Below are positions 26,830 to 37,462 of a stretch of DNA of 64,000 nt, piece by piece. Below the pieces are notes generated by a model. It was not told the origin of the DNA. It saw only the letters and a list, made by a program, of their open reading frames with translations, and made no database searches. A program made the translations under genes and the position numbers. Origin of the DNA: Thalassospira sp. MCCC 1A01148 (GTDB lineage: Bacteria; Pseudomonadota; Alphaproteobacteria; Rhodospirillales; Thalassospiraceae); contig NZ_LPVZ01000012.1 in NCBI RefSeq assembly GCF_001613795.1, positions 310,001 through 374,000 on the forward strand. The letters run 5' to 3'. How positions within the stretch are numbered: the stretch's first letter is position 1; every line of letters starts with the position of its first letter.

Positions 26830-28013
26830 CCGTTTGCCCCCCAGAGCAGATATTTGATCGCTGCCCCGATACGGCCAACAAAACCAAGGCGTCCGACATC
26901 ATGGGCGGCGTAGAGCGGAAACTCGATCGTGTCCTGATCGGGTACTTCGACCTTGAGCATCGCGATCTGATCACCCTGACTGATCGGCGCCGGAACCGGT
27001 CCCTCGTAAACGACTGATACCTTCATATCGCGGCTTGCGGTACGCGGCAATGTGAGGAGAACTTCCTTGTCTGCGACAAGATCAACCTTGGGCTCCGAAC
27101 CCAACCAGACATTGGCAGAGCTAACCGTTTCGCCTTCGGCGAACAGGTCATAGTTGTCAAATTCCCGGAAGCCCCAATCAAGGAGTTTCTGTGATTCCGT
27201 ACGGCGCTCCCGAACGGAGCCCAATCCATTGACGACAAGAATCAGGCGACGATCATCACGTTCGGCTGAAGCTGTCAGGCCGTATCCGGCAGCCTCGGTA
27301 TGGCCGGTTTTAAGGCCATCGACACCTGCACTTGTGCCGAGAAGCGGATTGCGGTTTGGCTGACGGATGCCGTTATAGGTAAATTCCTTAATGGAATAGA
27401 GTTCGTAAAGATCAGGGAAGTTGCGAATGGTATCACGCGCAAGGATCGCAAGATCACGAACCGTAACAAGATGACCCTCTGCGGGCCATCCGGTCGCATT
27501 TTTAAAGACAGACTTGGTCATCCCGATTGCGCGGGCTTCTTCAGTCATGGCTTCGGCAAAGGCTTCTTCTGACCCGCCAAGGCCTTCTGCGACCACGATT
27601 GCAGCATCATTGCCCGACTGGACGATAATCCCGTGTAGCAAGTCTGAAACCGAAACGTTGGAGTTCACCTCGACAAACATTTTCGATCCACCTTTTCGCC
27701 AGGCCTTCTCGCTGACATGGAAGGTGTCATCCATGGAAACGCGACCATCCTTGATATACTTGAATAGCATATGGACGGTCATCATCTTGGTCATCGAGGC
27801 TGGCTCGGTCAGGGTATCCCCTTCCTTGTCAAGCAGCACGGCCCCGGTGTCAAAATCCATAATGAATGCTTCACGCGCATTCGTCTCGATGGCCTGCGCA
27901 CTTGCAGAACTCATCGACGTAGCCATGACAGAACCAAGAATAAAGGCCCCGGCCACTACCCGGTTCAGAGTGTTTTTGAACGGAACTGGCGGCATCAAAG
28001 TCATGGCATACAA
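26826..28013 (-). CDS. D-alanyl-D-alanine carboxypeptidase (PBP5/6 class)
   Basis: 395-residue penicillin-binding protein trimming the terminal D-Ala of peptidoglycan stem peptides. The active-site triads are SMTK (Ser73, Lys76), SGN (133-135) and KTG (235-237). A signal peptide ends near ASAQA (residue 40), and a C-terminal PBP5 domain ends with a possible amphipathic membrane anchor (AAIKYLLWG). The ATG at 28013 has AGGG close by; ATG 28004 is an alternative. A CACCGG-GAA-CCGGTG inverted repeat (28038-28052) lies just upstream. Confidence 0.95.
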   Translation of the reverse strand: MYAMTLMPPVPFKNTLNRVVAGAFILGSVMATSMSSASAQAIETNAREAFIMDFDTGAVLLDKEGDTLTEPASMTKMMTVHMLFKYIKDGRVSMDDTFHVSEKAWRKGGSKMFVEVNSNVSVSDLLHGIIVQSGNDAAIVVAEGLGGSEEAFAEAMTEEARAIGMTKSVFKNATGWPAEGHLVTVRDLAILARDTIRNFPDLYELYSIKEFTYNGIRQPNRNPLLGTSAGVDGLKTGHTEAAGYGLTASAERDDRRLILVVNGLGSVRERRTESQKLLDWGFREFDNYDLFAEGETVSSANVWLGSEPKVDLVADKEVLLTLPRTASRDMKVSVVYEGPVPAPISQGDQIAMLKVEVPDQDTIEFPLYAAHDVGRLGFVGRIGAAIKYLLWGANG

Positions 28014-28147
28014 ACCCTGTTAAATAAATTCTCTAACCACCGGGAACCGGTGTATCCGCTGTTTTGCTTATGTCGCAAATTCGGCAGAATTGTGCAACAG
28101 CTGCGAGGTCGGCATATTAAATCGCTAGCATAACCCGCTTTTTTCAA

Positions 28148-29191
28148 TCAACAACCAGATGTGGCCGAACCGCCATCTGCGCACTCTACAACCACTTTTG
28201 CGCCGTTTTGTCCCGTTGCAATAACACGTTCAAGAAGAATGTCAGCCTCTGGCACAGTTTCAAGCGGGCCCAGACGCACGCGGTAAAAGGTAGTGCCCTT
28301 GACCTCGATCGGCTCTATCTTGCTGGGGGCAAGGTCGTAAAGGCGATTGCGAAGATTCAATGCGTTGTCATAAATGGAAAAGGCGCCAGCCTGTACGTAG
28401 ATCGATGATGTTGCGACCGGTGTTACTTCTACAATAGCGGCTTCTTCTACCACACCGTCAAGCGGAGCGGATTCAACGCTGGTGTTTGCCGAAGGTGGTG
28501 TTAGCTTGATACGGGATGTCGTCGGTTCCCCGCTATCAGCGATGGGGCCATCATCTAGACGAACCGTTTCAACGACGTCGCGTGGTGCAGCACTTACAGT
28601 GCTTTGCTCCGCGACGCTTACTTTCGGGGCTGCCTTGCCCTGTGCGATGGCCGCGATCTGTCGGCTTTCTGCCTCGACCACCTCAACCAGCACCTTTGCC
28701 GTGCCTTTGCGCTCGAACCCCAAAAGCTGTGCAGCACGGCGCGACATATCGATGATCCGGCCATGCGCAAACGGTCCGCGATCATTTACGCGGACCTTGA
28801 TTGATTTGCCGTTTTCAAGGTTGGTTACGCGAACGATGCTGGGCAGCGGCAAGGTACGATGGGCAGCTGAAACTTCATACTGATCGAAAATTTCGCCATT
28901 TGCCGTTTTCTTGCCGTGGAACTTCGGCCCATACCAGGATGCGATACCTGTTTCACTGTATTCGTAATCGACTGCAGGATAATACCACTGACCGGCAATC
29001 TCGTATGGATTGCCGATCTTGTAGTTTCCGATCTGCGTCGGTTGTGATTGTCCACCGAGCCGTTTGACGCCATGAACAGCGAGCTGAGTTTCAGCACAAC
29101 CTGCCAGCAAGATACCAAGCGCTGCGGCCGCCATAGCGAGGCGGCCTTTGGATCGCAAATGTGCCAAGGCACTGTTTCGTGGTTTGGGCAT
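28148..29191 (-). CDS. rlpA: Septal ring lipoprotein RlpA (lytic transglycosylase)
   Basis: 347-residue lipoprotein. The lipobox LLAGC puts the acylated Cys at residue 32. A double-psi beta-barrel domain follows with GIASWYGPKFHGKKTANGE and NDRGPF, and a SPOR domain closes the protein (IYVQAGAFS onward), binding denuded septal peptidoglycan. RlpA cleaves naked glycan strands during daughter-cell separation in some bacteria. The start at 29191 is placed before the basic N-region; 29224 lacks a ribosome-binding site. It lies between a MltB and a PBP5-like enzyme, a typical cell-wall block. Confidence 0.94.
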   Translation of the reverse strand: MPKPRNSALAHLRSKGRLAMAAAALGILLAGCAETQLAVHGVKRLGGQSQPTQIGNYKIGNPYEIAGQWYYPAVDYEYSETGIASWYGPKFHGKKTANGEIFDQYEVSAAHRTLPLPSIVRVTNLENGKSIKVRVNDRGPFAHGRIIDMSRRAAQLLGFERKGTAKVLVEVVEAESRQIAAIAQGKAAPKVSVAEQSTVSAAPRDVVETVRLDDGPIADSGEPTTSRIKLTPPSANTSVESAPLDGVVEEAAIVEVTPVATSSIYVQAGAFSIYDNALNLRNRLYDLAPSKIEPIEVKGTTFYRVRLGPLETVPEADILLERVIATGQNGAKVVVECADGGSATSGC

Positions 29192-29265
29192 CAAGGTGTC
29201 CCCGCTTTTAGATGCTCTGTCCATGCTCGTTTAGGTCAAACTGTCGTTATTCGAATTATGTGTTT

Positions 29266-30270
29266 TTATCGACCAGCAATCGCGTCGGCCAACGTACCAA
29301 CAGCTATTGCAAAGTATGTCGAGCGGTTCCAGTGCATGATGGTATGGAAGTTGTTATAAACCATATAGGCTGGGCCTTCACCGTCATTTACGATGACAAT
29401 TGACGCGTCCATATCCGCAACAGGCAAGTCTGCGCCACTTGGCATCCGGACACCAAGCTGCTGCCATTCTGCAATCGGCTTGCGGATATCGCGACCTTCC
29501 AGTTCCATATCGAAGTTTTCCGGTAGGCTGATCTTGCGACCCCAGCGCTCATCTGCATGCCATCCGACGGATGACAAATAGTTCGCAGCAGAGGCGAACA
29601 CATCTTCCTTTGCGCCCCAAAGATCAATCTTGCCATCGCCATTGCCATCACGTGCGTAGTTCAGGAATGTTGACGGCATGAATTGGGCCTGCCCCATGGC
29701 GCCAGCCCAGGAGCCTGACATCTTTTCCGGCGCGATATGACCGGCATCGATAATGGTGAGCGCGTTCATCAATTCCTTGCGGAAATATTCAGCGCGACGG
29801 CCTTCGAATGCCAGGGTGGCAAGTGAATCCACAACGGAATATCCGCCAGTAAAGCGACCAAACCCGGTCTCGATACCCCAGAACGCGGTCAGGTAATGGC
29901 CAGGCACCCCGTATTTCTTGGCTGCGGCATCAATGACAGCACGGTTTTCAGCATATTTGCGGCGACCTTCATTCACTCGGGACTGAGGCACAACGCGATC
30001 AAGATACTGCTCGAAGGTCAGTTTGAATTCAGGCTGGCTGCGATCATATTCGATTACTTTCGGGATCGGCTTGGTATCGGCAAAGGCAACGTCGAGTGTT
30101 GCGTCAGAAATGCCCTTGCTTGCGGCTTCTTTTTTGAATTCAACGAGCCATTCGTCAAATCCTTCGGTGGTAAATTCTGGAAGTTTCTCATCAGTCTGTG
30201 CAAAGGCTGGTGCATGTGCTGCCATCACGGCAACGACGGAGGCAGCGGTAAGCAGTTTCCAGAATTTCAT
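29266..30270 (-). CDS. mltB: Lytic murein transglycosylase B
   Basis: 334-residue periplasmic enzyme cleaving peptidoglycan with anhydromuramic acid formation. A signal peptide ends near AFAQT (residue 25), without a lipobox, so this is a soluble form. The catalytic Glu134 is in WGIETGFGRF, followed by GAMGQAQFMPSTFLNYARDGNGDG, the family motif. It belongs to the same cell-wall cluster as rlpA. Confidence 0.95.
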   Translation of the reverse strand: MKFWKLLTAASVVAVMAAHAPAFAQTDEKLPEFTTEGFDEWLVEFKKEAASKGISDATLDVAFADTKPIPKVIEYDRSQPEFKLTFEQYLDRVVPQSRVNEGRRKYAENRAVIDAAAKKYGVPGHYLTAFWGIETGFGRFTGGYSVVDSLATLAFEGRRAEYFRKELMNALTIIDAGHIAPEKMSGSWAGAMGQAQFMPSTFLNYARDGNGDGKIDLWGAKEDVFASAANYLSSVGWHADERWGRKISLPENFDMELEGRDIRKPIAEWQQLGVRMPSGADLPVADMDASIVIVNDGEGPAYMVYNNFHTIMHWNRSTYFAIAVGTLADAIAGR

Positions 30271-30292
30271 CTAAGCCTCATCCAAATTTGTA

Positions 30293-31138
30293 TCAGTTTT
30301 CAGTCCCGGATTCTTTTGGTCCGGGGAACCATTCATCGGTTCGGCCGGTCCAGTAATAAGCGGTTAACCCAACCCATTCACGCAAAGCACGACCCAATGA
30401 TTTGATAGCCCCTGAGACGTTAAGACTTGCTAAATGGATGTCATTGGAGGTGAATCTATCGACAGGATAAGGGATTACGTTCCAGCCTGCCTGGCGGAAT
30501 GCTCCGACAGCGCGCGGCATATGTTGTGCCGAAGTAATTAGGACCCACGGTTTTTTCGCAAGCTCCGGCCAGTCGCGATAAACCAGTTCAAGAGATTTGG
30601 TGGCGTTCTCATGCGTGTTACGTGATTTCGTTTCAAAAAACATATTCGGTGTCTTCAGCCCCGAATCGTCCAGCCAGTCTTCGAGCACGACCGCTTCGCT
30701 GAAACCGCGATCAGTAAGGTTGCCATCGCCACCAGTAAAAAGGACCGGCTTGTTCGGATACAGGTTCGCGACACGCATCATGGTAAAGATACGATCCGCC
30801 GATGCACCGACATGCATTTCGCCACGTTCTAAGTAGCTAGAAGGGTCAAGGCTTCCTGCAAGTGTTACTGCACCTGCAAACTCAATGTTTGCAAGATCGG
30901 GCTTCTCAAACCGGCTTTCCAAAGTGTGCGACAGGATAGTACCAACAGGAATAACCGTGATCAGAAGCGATGCCCCGGTTACGAAAACCAGCCCGCCAAT
31001 CGCGATTCTACGCGTGCGTCCAAAGATCAACAGACCAAAGAGAATGGCGAGTAAAAGGCCATGCATGAAAGCTGTATTGATCAGGATGCTGACGGTTTTG
31101 GACAGGAAGTAGAACACGATCGCAGGTTCCGAAAACAA
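30293..31138 (-). CDS. YdcF/ElyC-like DUF218 membrane protein
   Basis: 281-residue protein with two N-terminal membrane segments (about residues 8-40 and 45-68) and a DUF218 domain. The domain shows VTLAGSL, FTGGDGNL, SRNTHENA and VLITSAQHMPRA, the conserved set of this family. Homologues such as ElyC affect envelope integrity; the chemistry is unresolved. The only start before the first membrane segment is a TTG at 31138, with no clear SD. An ATG at 31066 would remove the first segment, so I keep TTG with caution. Confidence 0.85.
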   Translation of the reverse strand: MFSEPAIVFYFLSKTVSILINTAFMHGLLLAILFGLLIFGRTRRIAIGGLVFVTGASLLITVIPVGTILSHTLESRFEKPDLANIEFAGAVTLAGSLDPSSYLERGEMHVGASADRIFTMMRVANLYPNKPVLFTGGDGNLTDRGFSEAVVLEDWLDDSGLKTPNMFFETKSRNTHENATKSLELVYRDWPELAKKPWVLITSAQHMPRAVGAFRQAGWNVIPYPVDRFTSNDIHLASLNVSGAIKSLGRALREWVGLTAYYWTGRTDEWFPGPKESGTEN

Positions 31139-31278
31139 TTGGTTATTTGAACCGGCTTACCATACCGAAATCCGGATAAATCGCCAGCATTCGCTGCAAT
31201 ATTGGATTGCCCTATTGACAGGTCATCTTCCCCAATTTATTGAAAGCGCCCAGAGCAAAGCGCTCCAACCAGTTTTGC

Positions 31279-31368
<90 letters not shown>

Positions 31369-31475
31369 CTTACCCAAGACAGAGCAGAACCAGTTCAGTA
31401 ATCGCAGGACGATCTTCTTTGCGAGACGCCAAGCCGTATCTGCCATGACGTCACAATCGTCGAAAGGTTATTGAT

Positions 31476-31814
31476 ATGAGCGAACTGCCGCCCTGTCCCA
31501 AATGTTACTCCCCCTACACCTACGAAGACGGTGAGTTGTTGATATGCCCGGAATGCGCCCATGAATGGTCGCTGACAGCCGCACATGCAGATGCGCCTGT
31601 TGTGCGGGATTCCAACGGCACGCCGCTTGCTGACGGTGATACGGTTTCGGTGATCAAGGACCTGAAGGTCAAAGGTTCATCGGCGGTGGTGAAAGTCGGT
31701 ACGAAGGTCAAGGGCATTCGGCTGGTTGAAGGTGACCATGACATTGATTGCAAGATCCCCGGCATCGGGCAAATGGGCTTGAAATCGGAGTTTGTGAAAA
31801 AGGTTGCCGAGTAG
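31476..31814 (+). CDS. PhnA/YjdM-like zinc-ribbon protein
   Basis: 112-residue protein with an N-terminal zinc ribbon (Cys7-x2-Cys10 and Cys24-x2-Cys27) and a C-terminal small beta-barrel ([15 protein letters not shown] onward). The whole matches the YjdM/PhnA group, named after an E. coli phosphonate locus but not part of C-P lyase. The function is not established. AAAGG lies upstream of the ATG. No phosphonate genes are near, so the name implies no pathway. Confidence 0.92.
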   Translation: MSELPPCPKCYSPYTYEDGELLICPECAHEWSLTAAHADAPVVRDSNGTPLADGDTVSVIKDLKVKGSSAVVKVGTKVKGIRLVEGDHDIDCKIPGIGQMGLKSEFVKKVAE

Positions 31815-31842
31815 TTGACCAAATCCATTCCTCGCCAAAAGA

Positions 31843-31870
31843 AAAAGCGCACCAAATAAGGTGCGCTTTT
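31843..31870. terminator. Bidirectional terminator
   Basis: AAAAGCGCACC and GGTGCGCTTTT form a perfect 11-bp stem with a 6-nt loop and A/T flanks on both sides. It separates the converging PhnA-like gene and TRAP transporter gene. Confidence 0.9.
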
Positions 31871-31896
31871 CTCGTTTCGGTGTTTTGCCGCCGTGT

Positions 31897-34137
31897 TTAG
31901 TCTGCCCCACCCGTGCGGAAGGTCGAGCCCGGTTTCGGTTTCAGCACACGTTGAATAAACAGCGTGCCAATCGCAACACCAATACCAATCAGGTCGGTAA
32001 TAAGGCCGCCGGAAATCATGAACAGAGCGGCGATGACCAGCAAGATGCGCAGGAACCAGACGGCACTACTGCCAAGGAACCAGCCCTGAACACCGGAAGA
32101 TAGCAGGAAGACGCCAACAACAGCGGTGACGAGAGCCTGTCCGATCTGGAGATATGTTCCATCCATCAGGATCGCAGAGTTATAGAAGAACATGAACGGT
32201 ACGATGAAGGCCGCGATCCCGATCTTGAACGATGCGACCGACGTTTCCATCGGATTGGCGCCGGATATGCCGGCTGCGGCATAGGATGCAAGTGCCACTG
32301 GCGGGGTAATTGCCGAAACCACAGCAAAGTAAAACACGAAGAAGTGTGCTGTAAGCGGTTGAATACCCAGCTCAATTAGGCCTGGCGCCACAACGGATGC
32401 TGCGACGGCATAAGCCGCGGTTGTTGGCATTCCCATGCCCAGAAGAATGGCAATAAGCATGGCGAAGACCAGCGCCAAAAGCTGGGATGCTTCTGCGAGA
32501 CCCAATAACAGGTTCGAGAAACGTGCACCAACACCAGTCAGCGCAATAACACCGACAATAATACCGGCACAGGCGCATACGGCGATGATCTGGATCGACA
32601 TACCGCCTGCGAGTTCAAAGGCCTTGGCAACTGAGCGCACGCCGACCCGATTGGGCGTCAACCAGCTGACAACAACGGCCGCAACCGTTGCAAGGGTCCC
32701 CGCCCTGATAACGGAATATCCAAGGAACAACGCAACGATCAGAATGATGATCGGCAGGAAAAGGAATACCTTTTTGATCATCGCATCAAAGCGCGGCAGC
32801 TCGTCCTCACGCATGCCGCGCATGCCAAGCTTCGCGGCCTCGAAATCGACCATGAAGTAGATCGATACGAAATAGAGGATGGCCGGAATAATGGCAGCGA
32901 TGGCAATATCGGTATAGGGAATGCCCGTGATTTCAGCCATGATGAAGGCACCTGCCCCCATGATCGGCGGCATGATTTGACCACCGGTGGAGGCGGCTGC
33001 CTCAATCGCGCCTGCCGTTTTCTTGTGATAGCCTACCTTCTTCATCAAGGGAATGGTCAGTGAACCGGTGGCCACCACGTTGCCTGCAGACGTGCCATTG
33101 ATCATGCCCATCAGGCCAGATGCAAAAATCGCAACTTTTGCTGGTCCGCCACGGGCCCGGCCAGCGACCGAGAAGGCAAAGTTCACGAAGTAGTCGCCAA
33201 CCTTGGATGCCTGAAGGAACGCCGCAAAAATGATGAATAGAATGATGTAGGTCGACGAGACGGCCGTCGTTGGACCAAGAATCCCGGCATCGGTGTAAAC
33301 TTGGCTGAAGAACCGCTGCCAAGTAACTGAGGGTGATTGCAGGAAGCCAGGCAGGTGTTCGCCGACAAACACATAAATAAGGAAAATCGTCGCAATGATC
33401 ACAAGTGCAAGCCCGGCAACACGGCGGGTCAATTCCATGATCAGCAATGTGCCGGCAACCGCAGCAATCGAGATCCCGATCGGCGCAAATGGTGTGCCGG
33501 TCGAGTTGCGCATGAGGGTGCCATAAATCGTGATCAGGTAGACCGCAACGGCAACACCACAAACACACAGAACAAAGTCTGGCGCGGAATATTTGTCGCG
33601 CGATGTCTTGTGGAACCATGACAGAACGATCCCGCCCACCGTCGCAATCAAAAGCGGTGTTCCGAACAGCCAAGTCTCATTGAACTTGATGGTGGCATCA
33701 ATGCCATTCCACATCACACCATTCTGAATATCGAATGCGAAACTGATGGCCATGCCCGTCGCCATGAAAGCCGGCACCAAAAGGACGTAAGACAGATACC
33801 CCAGAAGAGGTGTTGAAGTGCCCGGGCTGTCACTAAAGCTGTTGGCGGAGTACCACAGGAACCCAAGTGCCAATGCACCGGCAACGTGAACAATCCGGAA
33901 GTTCCAGGTTTCGAGTGGAAAGTCTGGCAGGAACGGCAGATTGACCAGGCCGCCTGTCATCCCCGACAGGGAAACGCCATTGAGCGCAAGCATGTGGAAG
34001 GCCGCGTAGATCGCCGCGGAGATTGTGATGAAGGTCAGTCCCCCGCCCTCAAACATTCGCCGGTTATGTTCGACCGGTTCTTCGTCAACACCATCAGCAA
34101 TGAGGTGTTCGTCTTCCACCTGGCTTTTATCTGACAT
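31897..34137 (-). CDS. TRAP transporter fused permease (TAXI type)
   Basis: 746-residue membrane protein fusing the small (DctQ-like) and large (DctM-like) subunits, as is normal for TAXI-family TRAP transporters. Many hydrophobic segments run from residue 35 to the end. GLMGMINGTSAGNVVATGSLTIPLMKK and ALLLGMGMPTTAAYAVAASV-like stretches mark the DctM core. An acidic cytoplasmic N-terminus of about 30 residues precedes it. TRAP systems use ion gradients with a binding protein to import organic acids or amino acids. The partner is the TAXI binding protein upstream. Confidence 0.95.
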   Translation of the reverse strand: MSDKSQVEDEHLIADGVDEEPVEHNRRMFEGGGLTFITISAAIYAAFHMLALNGVSLSGMTGGLVNLPFLPDFPLETWNFRIVHVAGALALGFLWYSANSFSDSPGTSTPLLGYLSYVLLVPAFMATGMAISFAFDIQNGVMWNGIDATIKFNETWLFGTPLLIATVGGIVLSWFHKTSRDKYSAPDFVLCVCGVAVAVYLITIYGTLMRNSTGTPFAPIGISIAAVAGTLLIMELTRRVAGLALVIIATIFLIYVFVGEHLPGFLQSPSVTWQRFFSQVYTDAGILGPTTAVSSTYIILFIIFAAFLQASKVGDYFVNFAFSVAGRARGGPAKVAIFASGLMGMINGTSAGNVVATGSLTIPLMKKVGYHKKTAGAIEAAASTGGQIMPPIMGAGAFIMAEITGIPYTDIAIAAIIPAILYFVSIYFMVDFEAAKLGMRGMREDELPRFDAMIKKVFLFLPIIILIVALFLGYSVIRAGTLATVAAVVVSWLTPNRVGVRSVAKAFELAGGMSIQIIAVCACAGIIVGVIALTGVGARFSNLLLGLAEASQLLALVFAMLIAILLGMGMPTTAAYAVAASVVAPGLIELGIQPLTAHFFVFYFAVVSAITPPVALASYAAAGISGANPMETSVASFKIGIAAFIVPFMFFYNSAILMDGTYLQIGQALVTAVVGVFLLSSGVQGWFLGSSAVWFLRILLVIAALFMISGGLITDLIGIGVAIGTLFIQRVLKPKPGSTFRTGGAD

Positions 34138-34198
34138 CTATTCCCCCGCACTCACGCAAGTTTGTTTTTGGCCACAGGCAAGCTGGTAATTGAAATAT

Positions 34199-34226
34199 GG
34201 CGGACCGTCCACAAGGACAGTCCGCC
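34199..34226 (-). promoter_or_regulatory. Post-binding-protein hairpin, TRAP system
   Basis: GGCGGAC-C-GTCC (34199-34210) pairs with GGAC-A-GTCCGCC (34215-34226) with one internal mismatch and a 4-nt loop. There is no T-run on the minus strand, suggesting a 3' stabiliser of the binding-protein message rather than a terminator. Confidence 0.7.
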
Positions 34227-34252
34227 TTACAAGATGTTTTTGATGGCAGTGA

Positions 34253-35227
34253 TCAGTTGATCATGTCTGCCGGAATGGACGCGCCATTCTCGTTGAACCA
34301 CTTCGCAGCACCCGGGTGCCACTTCATGACCTTGTTCTTGTCCCAGTTCGCCGGAACGGTCGAGCGGGCCGCACGGTGGATGGAAACCATCCGGTCATTG
34401 TCGGACATCACAACATCTGTAGCTGCATAGACGAAGCTTTCCGGAAGATCACAGTTAGCAATCGCAAAGTTCCACATGGAAACCGAACGTGCAGGTTCGG
34501 TCAGCGTGGTATAGGTATCTGCTGCGATGTCGAACTCCGATACCGGGAAGGCATCCATGATTTGCTTCTGTTCTGCTTCGGTAAACTCGATGATGTTTAC
34601 GTCGGTCTGAACTTCAAGCTGGCTGACAGCGGGAACCGGGACGCCTGCGGCAAACGCGATCACGTCAAGCAAGCCGTCCTGCAGCTGACCACCAAGGTCA
34701 GACCAGCCGCCATTCCGGCGTTCGAAATCAACACCCAGTTCTTCAAGCATGCGCGGGAAATAGGTGTCCGAGGTCGAGCCAGCCGGACCAAAACCGATTT
34801 TGGCGCCTGCCGGAATATCGGCAACCGAGGTAATTCCGGAAGAAGAAAGTGCGGTGATCGAGAACGGCGTCTGGTACATCGGGAACATCGCGCACGCATT
34901 GGTCATCTGCAGACCTGGTGCAATCGGGTTGGTACCCGCCAGAGATTCTGCAGCCGGACCCATGGTGGTCATGCCAAAGGCGGCTTCGCCGGTGTGAACA
35001 AGTGCCATATTCTGCATCGGGCCGCCGGTGACTTCGCCGCCACCCGAGATTCCAAGTTCTTCCGCGACCAGGTTGGCCCAGCCAGAACCATACGCAAAAT
35101 AGGTCCCGCCCTGAGACGCTGTGCCGACGGTGAAGCTCTCAGGCCAGCCATCACGATCCTGTGCCACGGCAGCAGTGCTCCCGAACGCAAACGCGACCGC
35201 CATCCCTGCAAATAATGCGCGTTTCAT
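34253..35227 (-). CDS. TAXI-family TRAP solute-binding protein
   Basis: 324-residue periplasmic protein with a signal peptide ending near AVAQD. FTVGTASQGGTYFAYGSGWANLV and the TGGPMQN segment are typical of the TAXI (TRAP-associated extracytoplasmic immunogenic) family. The ATG at 35227 has a GGAGGAAA SD; an upstream in-frame start at 35275 does not. It lies upstream of the fused permease, separated by a hairpin. Ligands for this family are poorly known; glutamate-like acids are one possibility. Confidence 0.94.
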   Translation of the reverse strand: MKRALFAGMAVAFAFGSTAAVAQDRDGWPESFTVGTASQGGTYFAYGSGWANLVAEELGISGGGEVTGGPMQNMALVHTGEAAFGMTTMGPAAESLAGTNPIAPGLQMTNACAMFPMYQTPFSITALSSSGITSVADIPAGAKIGFGPAGSTSDTYFPRMLEELGVDFERRNGGWSDLGGQLQDGLLDVIAFAAGVPVPAVSQLEVQTDVNIIEFTEAEQKQIMDAFPVSEFDIAADTYTTLTEPARSVSMWNFAIANCDLPESFVYAATDVVMSDNDRMVSIHRAARSTVPANWDKNKVMKWHPGAAKWFNENGASIPADMIN

Positions 35228-35515
35228 TAATTTCCTCCGTTTATCGGTATTTTGTGAGAATCTGCCACAAGTCATTTCCTCATATGGGGAAACTTGAGGT
35301 TGATGGCAATGTGGTTCTTAATCAATACCGAAAATGGTGAGATTTCATAGTGATGTCGATCTCATGACATGCTCGACTTTAGTTGTATTCGCCGTACTTA
35401 TAAGATTTAATTAGAATTATCTAACGTGCGCAGATCACTAAGACGGCGCGGCTTGTAATCGTGACGTTCAATCACATTTGTATCTGATGGCGTGGGTGTT
35501 TTGGGGGACTTATGA
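35228..35515. promoter_or_regulatory. Divergent control region, TRAP binding protein and chemoreceptor
   Basis: 288 bp with no gene. TCGGTATT near 35246 and AATACCGA near 35325 form a widely spaced inverted repeat. No confident promoter was placed. Confidence 0.3.
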
Positions 35516-37462
35516 ATGTCGTTAAACATTGGTAGCCGGATACTGCTTGCGGCAGCGATGATCGTTGTTGCCACATTCGTGGCCTTTATCCTCTATTTTG
35601 ACTATCAGCAGCGTACGTCGATCCAAACCTCCTTAGAATCGAAACTGACCGAAAGCGGTTCGTTGGCGACGGCTGGTATTTCGAATTGGCTTGATGGTCG
35701 CCGCCTCTTGGTTGAGAGCCTTGCCAACAGCATTGCACGTGACAGTTCACCAGAGAATGTGTCGGCGGTTGCAAGTGGTGAAGCCTTTGCCGAGTCATTC
35801 ATATTTTCGTATTTCGGCAGTGCGGATGGTGTGATGACGATGTATCCACCTGATGAGTTGCCGCCCGATTACGACCCACGTAAACGTCCCTGGTATGCCG
35901 ACGCTGTTGCAGTGGGCGACAGTACCTTGACCGAACCTTACACTGATGCCTCCACCGGACAACTGATTGTCACGGCGACCACGCCGGTTTCCGAAGACGG
36001 CAACCTACTCGGTGTTGTCGGGGGGGACATTGATATTGGTATTCTCGGTGATCTGGTGCGCAGTATTGACCTTGGGGGTATCGGGTATGGCTTCCTTGTG
36101 AACGATCAGGGAACGGTCCTGATCCACCCGAATGCCGAGTTCACACTAAAACCCCTGTCTGATGTTTTCCCTGAAGACACACCAACAGTGACCGAAGGTA
36201 TGGACAATATCAAAGAAGGTCGTGGGGAACAGCTCTTCACCTTCTTTCGTGTGAGCGGCCTGCCCTCGGTAAACTGGTATCTTGGGTTCGCTCTGGATCG
36301 GGATGAAGCGTATGCTTCACTTTACGAGTTCCGCTACACGGCGATTATTACCGCCGTAATTGCCGTCCTGGCGATCATGGGGCTGATGGGCGTTTTGGTG
36401 CGCGTTTGGGTTTCAGGTCCGGTTATGAGCATGACTTCTGCCATGACCCGGCTTGCCCAAGGTCAGAAAGACGTCGAGGTTCCAGGAACAGAGCTCAAAG
36501 ACGAGATTGGTGCGATGGCCGCTGCGGTGCTTGTGTTCAAGAATAATGCAGCCGAAGTCGAACGCTTGGCGCATGCAAACGAAGAAGCAACGAAGCGGGC
36601 TGCGGAAGCGCGAAAACGTGCGCTTGAGCAGATGGCGGACAACTTCGAACAGAGCGTGCTTTCAATCGTGGAAACCGTCGCAGATGCCGCGGAAAAAACG
36701 CAGTCAGTGGCAACACAGTTGTCGGCCAATGCAGAGGAGTCGACGTCACGCGCTGCTGCTGTCTCCAATGCAGCAAATATTACCACGGAAAATGTGCAGG
36801 CCGTCGCGTCTGCCACCGAAGAGCTTTCCGCCGCTATTCGCGAAATCGGGGCGCAAGTGACGCAATCCATCGAAGTGGCAACCGAGGCTGTTGACGGCGT
36901 CAACAGCACATCGGCAACTGTCACGGAGCTTGCAGAAGCAGCTGAACGGATCGGCAAGGTCGTTGGTCTTATTCAGGATATTGCCGGGCAAACCAATCTT
37001 CTGGCTTTGAACGCAACCATCGAAGCCGCCCGCGCAGGTGACGCTGGCAAGGGCTTTGCTGTTGTTGCTGGTGAGGTGAAATCACTTGCCAATCAAACCG
37101 ACAAGGCGACAGGCGATATCCAGGTTCAGGTCGATGGTATTCAGGGATCCTCGTCCCGCTCGGTTTCGGAAATTGGTTCAATTTCAGGAACGATCGAACG
37201 CATCAATGAGTTCTGCAATGCGATCGCAGCAGCCGTAGAGCAACAAGGGGCTGCCACGCGTGAAATAGCCGATAGCGTCCAACGCGCGGCGTCGGGCACA
37301 CAGGAGGTATCGCAAAATGTTTCCGCTGTGTCTGATGCGTCAAACATGGTCAGTGTCGAAGCCAATTCGCTTCTGCAGTCCTCGCGGGAGATGCGTGAAC
37401 TTGCCCATCGATTGCGCGAAGAAGTACTCGGTTTCCTGAAGTCAGTGCGTGATAATGATTGA
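35516..37462 (+). CDS. Methyl-accepting chemotaxis protein with dCache sensor
   Basis: 648-residue chemoreceptor. One membrane helix near residues 8-28, a periplasmic double-Cache domain ([14 protein letters not shown] is the dCache signature), a second helix near 278-300, a HAMP domain, and a long cytoplasmic signalling coil. The hairpin tip reads [25 protein letters not shown] with [18 protein letters not shown], which contacts CheA/CheW. GGGGGAC lies upstream of the ATG. The C-terminus lacks an NWETF-type CheR tether. It diverges from the TRAP genes, so it may respond to the same nutrient, but this is only positional. Confidence 0.95.
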   Translation: MSLNIGSRILLAAAMIVVATFVAFILYFDYQQRTSIQTSLESKLTESGSLATAGISNWLDGRRLLVESLANSIARDSSPENVSAVASGEAFAESFIFSYFGSADGVMTMYPPDELPPDYDPRKRPWYADAVAVGDSTLTEPYTDASTGQLIVTATTPVSEDGNLLGVVGGDIDIGILGDLVRSIDLGGIGYGFLVNDQGTVLIHPNAEFTLKPLSDVFPEDTPTVTEGMDNIKEGRGEQLFTFFRVSGLPSVNWYLGFALDRDEAYASLYEFRYTAIITAVIAVLAIMGLMGVLVRVWVSGPVMSMTSAMTRLAQGQKDVEVPGTELKDEIGAMAAAVLVFKNNAAEVERLAHANEEATKRAAEARKRALEQMADNFEQSVLSIVETVADAAEKTQSVATQLSANAEESTSRAAAVSNAANITTENVQAVASATEELSAAIREIGAQVTQSIEVATEAVDGVNSTSATVTELAEAAERIGKVVGLIQDIAGQTNLLALNATIEAARAGDAGKGFAVVAGEVKSLANQTDKATGDIQVQVDGIQGSSSRSVSEIGSISGTIERINEFCNAIAAAVEQQGAATREIADSVQRAASGTQEVSQNVSAVSDASNMVSVEANSLLQSSREMRELAHRLREEVLGFLKSVRDND

